From Verrucomicrobiota bacterium (GTDB lineage: Bacteria > Verrucomicrobiota > Verrucomicrobiia > Opitutales > Opitutaceae), in NCBI GenBank assembly GCA_016222805.1, contig JACRQG010000032.1, positions 62,001-126,000 of the forward strand: a stretch of 64,000 bases of DNA, written 5' to 3'. The translations under genes and the position numbers were made by a program. Shown here one piece after another: positions 25,142 to 33,039 of the stretch (position 1 is its first letter; each line of letters opens with the position of its first letter). Below the pieces are notes generated by a model that was not told the origin of the DNA, searched no databases, and saw nothing but the letters and a program-made list of their open reading frames with translations.

Positions 25142-28018
25142 TCAGAACTCGAGCGTGGTGGTCAGGCGCCAGCTCCGGGGTTCGTTGAAGTAGACGCGGC
25201 GGACGCCGGTGTAGTTGTCGTTGTAGCGGCCGATGTTGACCAGGTAGGAGTTGGTGACGTTGCGGACGTCGAGCTGCACGGTGGCGTTGATCTTCGTCCG
25301 CGGCACCTTGAAGCGGTAACCGGCGAAGGCGTCGCCGAGCAGGGACTCGTTGCCCCAGTAGACGTAACCGGTGGCCTTGTCCCAGCTCATGAAGTTCTTG
25401 CCGTTGTATCGCACGGAGCCGCCGACAAAGAGACCGCGGAGGCGGCCCTCGCTGAAGCGGTAGCGGGCGGTGCCGTTGGCCTTGTGGGGTCGGGAGCCGA
25501 AGGGCGAGTTCTGCCGGTCGACCTGGAAGTCGAGCTCGCTGTAGAGGTCGCGCACCGCGGTCTCGAAGGTCGCGAGCTCGGCCGGGTGGTTCGCAAGCAG
25601 CTGGCGCCACTGGGGCACGCGGGTGTCGAAGAACTCGAACACCTCGGTGAAGAAGTTCTGCCGCTTGCGCTCCGAGTGGGCGTAGCTGGCGCGGAGGGTG
25701 AGGTTCCGCGTCGGGTTGGCCACCACCTCGACCTCGACCCCCTTGGTGAGGATGTCGATGGTGGCGGAGGTCCAGGTGATCGCCTGGCGGTCGTAGTCGG
25801 CCTGGGTGATCCGGCCCGCGCTGAGGAGGGAGTTGAGCATCGCCGTGAGGTTGTCGACGCCGAGCGCGTTGCTGCCCGGCAGGATGGGCGAGTCGTTGAG
25901 CTGCTCCGTCTGGTACCAGGTGGTGCGGATGAAGAGGCGGTCGTCGCCGAAGACATCGAGCATGAAGCCGAGGTCGCGCCCGCGGCCCTCGGTGGGCTCG
26001 GGGACGTCGCCAGTCGGCAGGACGGTGCGGTCGAAGCGCGGCTGACCGTTGTTGCGGGAGAAGTTGGCGAAGGCGGAGAGGCGGCGGTTGGCGTGGAGGA
26101 CCGCGCCGGCGGTGAAGGTGGTCGGGCTGTATTCGTGCTTCACGTACTGGCCGTTGAAGTACCATTCGCCGGAGGCGATGAGCTTCGACTTCACCCGCGG
26201 ATCGTTGGCGTCGAGGACCCGCTCCTCCTGGGCGTTCCGGAACTTGATGGCGTCGCGGCGCGCGCCGAGCGTCGTGACGAGACGGTCCTTCCACCAGAAG
26301 CTCTGGCTGGCGAACATGAAGGAATCGATATCCTTGATCGTCTGGGTGTTGGCCCGGGCGCGGGAGGCGTAGGTCGCGGTGTAGGTGCGGCCGTTGTAGA
26401 GGAAGGGCGGGACCGGGATGGAGGGATCGGAGCCGTAGTAGGTGGTGTAGTCGCCCTCGACGATGTAGTTGCGACGGGTGAGCTGGTTCTGCGCGCCCTC
26501 GGCGTTGGCGGCGTTGACGATCGGCACGTTGTTCTCGTCGACGAGGATCTCGTTGCGCCAGCGGCGCAGCCGGTCCTGCACGGAGTTCTCCGCCAGGCCG
26601 GCGATGCGGTGGCGGCCGAACCAGCGGTTGGAGCGCCCACCCTCCCAGGCGGCGCTCACGCGGTAGATTTCGTTGTCGGTGACGATCCAGTCCTTGAACC
26701 AGTTCGACTCGAAGTAGAGGCGGCCGGCGTAGGGGTTGGGGATGGTGCCGGCGGCGCCGTCGGGCCGGGGCAGGGTGAGGTTGGGATCGGCGCGCAGGTT
26801 GGCGCCGGCGATGGCCAGGCCGTTGGCCTCGACGTCGGTGCGGTTGCGGAAGTAGGCGAGTTCCAGGTTGAAATTGCGGGGCAGGCGCTGCTGGACCGTG
26901 ACCTGGCGGGAGTTGAAGGTCTGGTGGCGCACGCCGCCGGGGCCGGTGAGGCTGTAGGCGTAGGGCGAGACGGAGCCGGGCAGGAGGGTCTCCACCTCGT
27001 ACCGGTTGATGCTCTGGAACTCCCCCCGGTAGTTGTAGACGGTCCGATCCTGCTGGTTGAAGACGAAGTTCTGGTTGGTCGCGTTGAAGCGGGACGTGCC
27101 GGAGCCGGCCGGCACCGCGGTGGCATCAAAGACGCGCTTCCCGCCATCCCACCAGGCGGTGATCTGGTCCTGGCCGTTCCAGCCGAAGGTGAGGCTGTTG
27201 TCCATGTGTCCGCGCTCGTAGGAGACATGGACCGTGGTGTTCTTGAACGGTTGATACGCCACCGCCGCGGTCCAGCGGGCGGAGTCGTTGAAGTTCCAGT
27301 GCTGCCAGCCTTCGCTGTTCTGGTACATGCCGACGAGGCGGAGCGAGAGCTTGCGGGGGAGCAGGATCTGGTTGTGGTCGCCCTCGTAACGCTCGTAGGC
27401 CCAGGAGCCGAACATCGACTTCACGGTCGTGCGGGTGCGCTGGAGGTTGGCCTTCTTGCCGGAGAGGGACACCAGCCCGCCGGCCTGGCCGAGGCCGAAG
27501 AGGATGGAGTTGGGCCCGCTCGCCACCTCGGCGCGCTCCACGTTGTAGAGATCGACGGGGATGCTCGATTCGACGAAGTCGCGCGAGGCGCCGGCCGGGG
27601 AACCGCGCATGCGAAACTGGTAGTCGTTGCCGTCGGCCCCGCGGCCCTGGGGGTTGTTGAAGCCGGCGTTGGCATCCTCGACGTCGAGTTCGATGTTGGT
27701 GGCGTGTCCCAGCATCTCCTCGAGGTTGGTGGCGGCAATGTCGGCGAGAAACTCGGGCGTGAAGGCGGCGACGGCCGCCGGCGTGTCGCGCAGCCGCGAG
27801 TTGAGCCGGCTGCCGCTGGTGGTGTTGGCCGCCTGGTAGCCGACGTCCTTGTCGGACACGACCTCGAAGGGAGACAACTCGACCACGGTGCTGTCGGTCG
27901 CCGGCGGCTTTGCGGCCGGCGGAGTCACCACCTGGGCGAGGCCCGCGGTTGCGGCCGACAGGCACAGGGTGAGGACGGCGCAGCGGCGGACCAGGACATC
28001 GCGAGATGAAATGGACAT
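25142..28018 (-). CDS. TonB-dependent receptor 1
   Basis: A 958-residue outer-membrane receptor. Signal peptide at residues 1-28 (ending AGLAQ). A TonB-box-like region (VVELSPFEVVSDKD) is followed by the plug (VEDANAGFNNPQGRGADGND; FRMRGSPAGASRDF; VERAEVASGPNSILFG) and a 22-strand-type barrel. The C-terminal strand ends in TLEF with Phe last, as expected for BAM recognition. The leading SPFEV motif and SGPNSILFG are typical of the expanded Opitutaceae receptor family. It has no carboxypeptidase-regulatory domain. No sugar-degradation gene adjoins it, so the substrate cannot be guessed. Confidence 0.93.
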   Translation of the reverse strand: MSISSRDVLVRRCAVLTLCLSAATAGLAQVVTPPAAKPPATDSTVVELSPFEVVSDKDVGYQAANTTSGSRLNSRLRDTPAAVAAFTPEFLADIAATNLEEMLGHATNIELDVEDANAGFNNPQGRGADGNDYQFRMRGSPAGASRDFVESSIPVDLYNVERAEVASGPNSILFGLGQAGGLVSLSGKKANLQRTRTTVKSMFGSWAYERYEGDHNQILLPRKLSLRLVGMYQNSEGWQHWNFNDSARWTAAVAYQPFKNTTVHVSYERGHMDNSLTFGWNGQDQITAWWDGGKRVFDATAVPAGSGTSRFNATNQNFVFNQQDRTVYNYRGEFQSINRYEVETLLPGSVSPYAYSLTGPGGVRHQTFNSRQVTVQQRLPRNFNLELAYFRNRTDVEANGLAIAGANLRADPNLTLPRPDGAAGTIPNPYAGRLYFESNWFKDWIVTDNEIYRVSAAWEGGRSNRWFGRHRIAGLAENSVQDRLRRWRNEILVDENNVPIVNAANAEGAQNQLTRRNYIVEGDYTTYYGSDPSIPVPPFLYNGRTYTATYASRARANTQTIKDIDSFMFASQSFWWKDRLVTTLGARRDAIKFRNAQEERVLDANDPRVKSKLIASGEWYFNGQYVKHEYSPTTFTAGAVLHANRRLSAFANFSRNNGQPRFDRTVLPTGDVPEPTEGRGRDLGFMLDVFGDDRLFIRTTWYQTEQLNDSPILPGSNALGVDNLTAMLNSLLSAGRITQADYDRQAITWTSATIDILTKGVEVEVVANPTRNLTLRASYAHSERKRQNFFTEVFEFFDTRVPQWRQLLANHPAELATFETAVRDLYSELDFQVDRQNSPFGSRPHKANGTARYRFSEGRLRGLFVGGSVRYNGKNFMSWDKATGYVYWGNESLLGDAFAGYRFKVPRTKINATVQLDVRNVTNSYLVNIGRYNDNYTGVRRVYFNEPRSWRLTTTLEF

Positions 28019-28046
28019 GGAAGGAAGGGGTTGAGCAGGTGTCAGG

Positions 28047-28065
28047 TGCCGTGCGACGCACGGCA
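28047..28065. promoter_or_regulatory. Perfect 8-bp inverted repeat upstream of TonB receptor 1
   Basis: TGCCGTGC-GAC-GCACGGCA, 28 nt before the receptor ATG (minus strand) and in the gap to the divergent DUF4202 gene. It could be an operator or a 5'-leader hairpin controlling the receptor. No T-tract follows. Confidence 0.5.
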
Positions 28066-28170
28066 GCCACAGCTAATCGCGGAGTTGAAACCGAGGCAAG
28101 GGCGAGAGTGGCCGGATCCGCTGTTCTGCCCGCTTGCCGACGGCTCCAGGGCGGGTTCGAATGCACGGAC

Positions 28171-28758
28171 ATGACCTCGTACGACCGCGCCCGCGCCTTG
28201 ATCGATGCCGCCCATGCCGCGGATCCGGCCCGCGCCACGGACGGCCGTCCGGCGGAGCTCGTCTATGCCGAGCGGATGGAGGCCTGGGTGGTCCGGCTGG
28301 TGCCCGACGCCCCGCCGGCCCTGCGGCTGGCGGCCCGGGCGCAGCACCTGGAGCGCTGGCTGGTGCCGCGCGCGACGTTTCCCGAGGGCAAGGCCGGCTA
28401 TCTCGCGTGGCGCCGCTCGCTCTACACCAAGCAGGCCGAGCGGGCCCGGGCGCTCCTGCTGGAGGCCGGCGTGCCGGAGGCGGAGGCCGCGGAAGTCGCC
28501 ACCTGGGTTTCCAAGACCGGCCTGAAGATCAATGCCGGCACGCAGGCCCTCGAGGACGCCGCCTGCCTCGTGTTTCTGGAGAACGAGATCGGCGCGTTTG
28601 CGGCGCAGCATGCGGATTACCCCCGGGAGAAGTTCGTGGAGATCCTGCGCAAGACCTGGAAGAAGATGAGCCCTGCGGCCCAGCAGGCGGCGCTCGGCCT
28701 GGCCCTGCCGCCGGCGATCGCCGCCCTGGTGCGCGACGCCGTAGGCGGCGGCACCTGA
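28171..28758 (+). CDS. DUF4202 protein
   Basis: A 195-residue cytoplasmic helical protein. Family features visible: YDRARALIDAAHAADP, LVYAERMEAWV, RAQHLERWLVPRATFPEGKA, YLAWRRSLYTKQAE and LEDAACLVFLENE. The HD-like arrangement RAQHLERW ... ED suggests a metal-binding helical enzyme, but no reaction is known for DUF4202. The ATG at 28171 is chosen because similarity begins there. Divergent from TonB receptor 1. Confidence 0.85.
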   Translation: MTSYDRARALIDAAHAADPARATDGRPAELVYAERMEAWVVRLVPDAPPALRLAARAQHLERWLVPRATFPEGKAGYLAWRRSLYTKQAERARALLLEAGVPEAEAAEVATWVSKTGLKINAGTQALEDAACLVFLENEIGAFAAQHADYPREKFVEILRKTWKKMSPAAQQAALGLALPPAIAALVRDAVGGGT

Positions 28759-28802
28759 GCCGCGGCTCGGGTTTCTCCCCCAAAACCACCCTGGACGAAC
28801 CG

Positions 28803-28830
28803 TGTGGGCCGGGCGCGGTCGCCCCACCTA
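28803..28830. repeat. REP-like half unit
   Basis: TGTGGGCCGGGCGCGGTCGC followed by CCCACCTA, a single short hairpin of the GC-rich family between two convergent genes. Confidence 0.55.
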
Positions 28831-28859
28831 GATCAACCCCTCCCGTGGCCAACGCTCCC

Positions 28860-29321
28860 TCAGCGTTTCGGCGCCGGTGAGAGCTGCAAATCCAGCCGCG
28901 CCGCGGCCAGGGCGAGGTTCATGTCGCGGATGAAGGTCAGCATGCTGCCAATCAGCGAAATCACGGCCACCGAGAAGAGCAGGATCACCAGCAGCGCGAC
29001 CTTGAGCTGCAGCAGCGCCCCGAGGAACAGGACGAGAATCAGGACGCCGACCAGCAGCACCGTGATCGCCCCGAGCGTGATCGACAGGCGCAGGATGGCG
29101 GCGCGGCGGCTGAGGATCGCGACCTGATCCCGGAGATTCTGCGCCCAGGCCCCGTCGGGGGCGGCCGCCAGTTCCCGCACCAGCACCCGCGAGCGGTCGA
29201 CCATGCGGCCGAAGCGGTTGGTCAAGGTCAGGAGGAGCAAGCCCACGCCGGAAATCAGGATGACCGGGCCGACTGCGAGTTGCAGGATCGGGACCAGTTG
29301 GTCGAGAGTGGTGGTGTTCAC
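28860..29321 (-). CDS. DUF2721 membrane protein
   Basis: A 153-residue inner-membrane protein with three hydrophobic helices (about 11-31, 75-96 and 101-123) and the DUF2721 hallmark LLTLTNRFGRMVDRSRVL between helices 1 and 2. The GTG at 29321 is chosen because it starts VNTTTLDQLVPILQLAVGP, the usual N-terminus. The function of the family is unknown. Divergent from the haem-binding protein gene. Confidence 0.87.
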   Translation of the reverse strand: MNTTTLDQLVPILQLAVGPVILISGVGLLLLTLTNRFGRMVDRSRVLVRELAAAPDGAWAQNLRDQVAILSRRAAILRLSITLGAITVLLVGVLILVLFLGALLQLKVALLVILLFSVAVISLIGSMLTFIRDMNLALAAARLDLQLSPAPKR

Positions 29322-29442
29322 GCGGCCCAGTCTGGCGATCCCGCCGCCGGTTCCCAGCGGATTCCCGCTGCGGAGGCATCGGCCGGGACTTGTCGCCGAC
29401 CCACGGCTGCCCATGCTCACCGCAGCCCTTCCCCTCCTGCCC

Positions 29443-29901
29443 ATGGTCAAGAAAGTCGCCCTGATCCTCGTCTTCCTCCTCGTGGCCATCCAGTTGGTCC
29501 GCCCGGAAAAGAACCTCTCCTCCACGGTCCCCAAGACCGACTTCCTCACCCTGCATCCCCCCTCCGCCGAGGTGAAACACCTGTTGCAGGTGGGCTGTTA
29601 TGACTGCCACTCCGATCACACGCGGTACCCTTGGTACGCGGAGATTCAGCCGATTGGCTGGTGGCTGGCTCAGCATGTGCGCGACGGCAAACGGGAGCTC
29701 AACCTCTCCTCGTTCGGCGAACTCTCCCGCAAGCGCCAGGCCGGGAGGATCGAGGAGATGATCGATGTGATCGCGCGCCGCGACATGCCCCTGAAATCCT
29801 ACACCCTCACCCACCGGGATGCCGTCTACACCGAGGCGCAGATCAAACAGATCAACGACTGGCTGGAGAAGGTGCGGGACAAGGTCGCTCCCGAGGAATA
29901 G
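29443..29901 (+). CDS. Haem-binding domain protein (CxxCH)
   Basis: A 152-residue protein anchored or exported by an N-terminal hydrophobic segment (VALILVFLLVAIQLV, residues 5-19). A single haem c motif CYDCH is at 52-56, followed by SDHTRYPWY, IQPIGWWLAQHV and NDWLEKVR. This is the Haem_bd family (PF14376), widespread in Bacteroidetes and Verrucomicrobia, with W/Y-rich helices after the haem site. The ATG at 29443 gives a standard N-terminus; an in-frame ATG at 29413 would add ten residues. Role: periplasmic electron transfer or sensing, unresolved. Confidence 0.88.
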   Translation: MVKKVALILVFLLVAIQLVRPEKNLSSTVPKTDFLTLHPPSAEVKHLLQVGCYDCHSDHTRYPWYAEIQPIGWWLAQHVRDGKRELNLSSFGELSRKRQAGRIEEMIDVIARRDMPLKSYTLTHRDAVYTEAQIKQINDWLEKVRDKVAPEE

Positions 29902-29916
29902 CCTCGTCTTCCTGCG

Positions 29917-30480
29917 ATGTCCGCTCCCCGGCTGCTTCTGCCGCGCCCGCCAGCCACGTTCGGCACGGCCCGACTTTCCGCCCGCCCGCCGCGCGAGGAC
30001 GACGGGCCCGCGGTCTTTGCCGCCTATGCGAACGACCCGGAGGTGACCCGCTATCTGGTTTGGCCGGCCTACGAACGGGTTGAACCGCTCACGGCGTTTC
30101 TCCGCGACTGCATCGCGGCCTGGGAGAAGGGCGAAGGGCACCTGGCCTGGCTGCTGTGCCTCAAGGGCACCGACGCCCCCATTGGCACCCTGGGCGTGAC
30201 GGTCAGCCCGCGCGGCCGGGCCCTGTTCGGCTACGCGCTGGGCCGGAAGTACTGGGGCCATGGCTTCGCCGCCGAGGCTCTCACCCACGTGGTGGACTGG
30301 GCCCTGGCCCAGCCGGCGATCTTCCGGGCCTGGGCGTTTTGCGATGTCGAGAACACCGCGTCGATGCGGGTGATGGAGAAGGCCGGCATGACCCGGGAAG
30401 GCATCCTCCGCCGCTGGCAGGTTTGCCCCACCCTCGGCCCGGAACTCCGCGACTGCTGCGTGTACGCGAAGGTGCGTTGA
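29917..30480 (+). CDS. GNAT acetyltransferase (RimJ/RimL type)
   Basis: A 187-residue N-acetyltransferase of the Acetyltransf_3 type. Seen: the N-terminal TARLSARPPREDDGPAVF motif, PIGTLGVTVSPRGRALFGYAL (motif D/A strands), GRKYWGHGFAAEAL (acetyl-CoA pyrophosphate loop) and VENTASMRVMEKAGM. The substrate is unknown. It begins 15 bp after the haem-binding protein gene and ends one base before the LacI gene, so the three may be cotranscribed. Confidence 0.9.
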   Translation: MSAPRLLLPRPPATFGTARLSARPPREDDGPAVFAAYANDPEVTRYLVWPAYERVEPLTAFLRDCIAAWEKGEGHLAWLLCLKGTDAPIGTLGVTVSPRGRALFGYALGRKYWGHGFAAEALTHVVDWALAQPAIFRAWAFCDVENTASMRVMEKAGMTREGILRRWQVCPTLGPELRDCCVYAKVR

Positions 30481-30481
30481 G

Positions 30482-31579
30482 ATGCCCCCTCCGGCTGCCG
30501 TGACGGCCCGCCCGGGCTCCCCTCCCTCCCCCCGGATCGGTCTGCGGCAGGTCGCCGCCGCCGCCCGGGTTTGCGTGATGACGGTGTCGCTGGCCCTGCG
30601 CGACAATCCGCGCATCCCGGAACCCACCCGCAGCCGAATCAAGCGCATCGCGGGCGAACTCGGCTACCATCCGGACCCGGAGCTTTCCCGGCTGATGAAC
30701 CACCTGCGGACGTCGCGGACCGCCCGCGGCCGGACAGGCGTGGCGGTGATCGATTTTCTGCCCACCGCCGATCACCCCGAGAATGCCTACAACCGCAGCG
30801 TCCGCCTGGGCGCCTCCCGGCGTGCCGCCCAGGTCGGGTTCAGTCTGACGTCCTTCCACGCCGCCGACTATCGCCACAACCTGCGCCATCTTCTCCGCGT
30901 GATCCGCGCCCGCGGCATCGAGGGTGCGCTGTTGATGCCCTCGGTCGTGCCGCTGGAACTCGATCTGGGCGAAAACTGGGAGGGGCTTTCGGTGGTGGCG
31001 GTCTCCAAGTCGATCCTGGCGCCGCGCTTCCACTGCGTCGTGCCGGATCACTTCGGCAACATGATGCGGCTCCTTGCGGCGCTGCACGCGGCAGGCCGGC
31101 GGCGAATCTGCACCGTCTTCGACGAGCTGTTTCACGAGCGGACCGGCCAGGCGTTTGCGGCCGCGGTGCAGTGGCACGGGCACGCATCCCACATGCTGGT
31201 GATTCCCCAGGCGCGAGCGGAAGAAGGCCCCGCCATGGTGGTCGACTGGCTGGCCCGTCATCGTCCGGACGCGATCTTCGCGCAGAGCGCCGCGGTCGCC
31301 ACCGCCCTGCCCCACCTCCAGAAACTCTGGCCCCGGCTCGATCTCCACCTCGTCGGCCTCGGCGCACACACTTTCGGAGGCCATGACTACCTCGACGAGT
31401 GCGCCGATTTGGTCGGGTCCGCCGTGATCGATCTCCTCGGCGGGATGATGTACTACCACGAGACGGGCATTCCCGCGCATCCGCGGCTCACCTCGATCGA
31501 GGGCATGCTGGTCACGCGGCCGCGCGGCCGGCGGCGCCGCGGAGGTCCAGCGGCCTCCTTCCGCGCCGCCGGGCGGTAG
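30482..31579 (+). CDS. LacI-family transcriptional regulator
   Basis: A 365-residue regulator. The DNA-binding head lies at about residues 19-75 (GLRQVAAAARVCVMTVSLAL, RIPEPTRSRIKRIAGELGYH). A periplasmic-binding-protein-like ligand domain follows, with GVAVIDFLPT and LLMPSVVPLELDLG. The effector pocket sequence is divergent from characterised LacI proteins. It is near the phosphodiesterase and TonB receptor 2 genes, which are candidate targets. Its start lies within TGAGATG, one base after the acetyltransferase stop, suggesting coupling. Confidence 0.9.
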   Translation: MPPPAAVTARPGSPPSPRIGLRQVAAAARVCVMTVSLALRDNPRIPEPTRSRIKRIAGELGYHPDPELSRLMNHLRTSRTARGRTGVAVIDFLPTADHPENAYNRSVRLGASRRAAQVGFSLTSFHAADYRHNLRHLLRVIRARGIEGALLMPSVVPLELDLGENWEGLSVVAVSKSILAPRFHCVVPDHFGNMMRLLAALHAAGRRRICTVFDELFHERTGQAFAAAVQWHGHASHMLVIPQARAEEGPAMVVDWLARHRPDAIFAQSAAVATALPHLQKLWPRLDLHLVGLGAHTFGGHDYLDECADLVGSAVIDLLGGMMYYHETGIPAHPRLTSIEGMLVTRPRGRRRRGGPAASFRAAGR

Positions 31580-31585
31580 CGCGGG

Positions 31586-32944
31586 CTACGGCCGGTTCGC
31601 CAGGACCTCCTCGAGCACCCTCCCCTCGACCTGCGGCAGCGGAACGTCGAGCAGCCGGGCGATCGTCGGGGCGACATCGAGGTTCCGGATTCGCCCGATC
31701 CGGGCGCCCTGGCGGATGCCGGCGCCGCTGGCGAGGAAGATGCCGTCGAGTTCGGGGTCGTCCGACCGGTAGCCGTGGGTGCCGCCGTAATTGATCGACG
31801 GTCCGACGATCTCCTCGCCCGTGGCGGTGGCCGAGAAAGCGTACCCTGGCTTCGGATAGAGGATGAGTTCCCCCATCCCGGGGTTTTCGGCCGGGGTCGG
31901 CATCCCCAGTGCGGGGGCGCCCGTGGCGGCGTCGATCACCGCGGCGATCCCTTCGGTGCCGGCAAAAAGCTCGCGCAGGCGCGGCAGCAGCTCGGCACGG
32001 CGGGCCGGATCGGTCACGTAGACGAAGGCGACGCCACCCTGCGTGCCGGCGAAGGCGTCGCAGTGGGCGATGGTTGGCCCGGCGGCCCGGAGCAGCCCGG
32101 CGCGCTTGAGGACGACGTTGGCGTAGAGATATTTGTCGACCTTCTTGAACCCGTGGTCGGTGGTGACGATGAGGGTGGTCTGCTCCCGCCGGCCACTGGC
32201 CTCGATCGTGCGCAGCAACTCCCCGACGAGTTGATCCGCCAGCGCCAGCGCGGAGATGCTCGCCGGCGAACCCGGCCCGAACCGATGGTGCGTCGAGTCG
32301 GTGTTCAGCGTGTGGTACAGGAGGAGGTTGGGCTGGTGGCGCGCGAAGACGAAACACGCCGCGCGGGTCCAGAGATGGTCGCGCCAGACGATGTTCCTCC
32401 GGCCGCTGCGGGCCGCCTCGATCTCCTCCGCCGTGGCGGCACCGGCGGCGATCATCTCCTGCGGCAGGGTGGACTTGGGGTCGGGCAGCTCGGCAAAGCT
32501 CCAGGTGATCGAGGGCGGCTGGGTGATGGCCACCCAGTCGATCTCCGCCGTGGTCAGGCCGGCGGCAAACGCCGCATCGTAGACGGTCGGCGCCCGCACC
32601 AGCCGCTCGCGCGGCACCCAGGGCTCGATCGTGTTGGGGCGGCCGGGCCCGCCGCGCACGACCAGGCCGTTGTAGAGGACGCCATGCCGCCGCGGGGTCA
32701 CCCCCGTGACGAGCGTGGTGTGGTTGGGCCAGGTGATCGCGGGATTCGAGATCGTCATCGCCTCCGCCTGCACCCCTTCCCGCGCCAGCCGCCGCAGGTG
32801 GGGCAGCGGAATCGACTCATCCCGCCAGAGGTAGGCGGGGAATCCGTCGATGCTGATCAGCACCACATGGCGATCGCGGTTGGCCGCGAGCACCGTTCCG
32901 AGCGGGAGCAGACCGGCGAACAAGAGGAGGAGGCATCGGCGCAT
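31586..32944 (-). CDS. Exported type I phosphodiesterase / nucleotide pyrophosphatase
   Basis: A 452-residue alkaline-phosphatase-superfamily enzyme with a signal peptide (residues 1-21). Two-metal site: D33 (LISIDGFPAYL), nucleophile T71 in NPAITWPNHTTLVTG, TLNTDSTHHRFGP, and TTDHGFKKVD, then a late His in YGGTHGYR. This matches the NPP/PDE family (PF01663) and closely related phosphonoacetate hydrolases. Expected reaction: cleavage of phosphodiester bonds of nucleotides or lipids in the periplasm. It is 95 bp downstream of TonB receptor 2 on the same strand, suggesting joint expression and a phosphorylated ligand. Confidence 0.9.
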   Translation of the reverse strand: MRRCLLLLFAGLLPLGTVLAANRDRHVVLISIDGFPAYLWRDESIPLPHLRRLAREGVQAEAMTISNPAITWPNHTTLVTGVTPRRHGVLYNGLVVRGGPGRPNTIEPWVPRERLVRAPTVYDAAFAAGLTTAEIDWVAITQPPSITWSFAELPDPKSTLPQEMIAAGAATAEEIEAARSGRRNIVWRDHLWTRAACFVFARHQPNLLLYHTLNTDSTHHRFGPGSPASISALALADQLVGELLRTIEASGRREQTTLIVTTDHGFKKVDKYLYANVVLKRAGLLRAAGPTIAHCDAFAGTQGGVAFVYVTDPARRAELLPRLRELFAGTEGIAAVIDAATGAPALGMPTPAENPGMGELILYPKPGYAFSATATGEEIVGPSINYGGTHGYRSDDPELDGIFLASGAGIRQGARIGRIRNLDVAPTIARLLDVPLPQVEGRVLEEVLANRP

Positions 32945-33039
32945 GGTCGGCTCAAAACCACCTGCGGCGAGGGGAGTCGATTCCCATTTGCTCGCGCCAT
33001 GCGGCCGGTGACGACGATCGCGCGCACGCGTCGCGAAGA

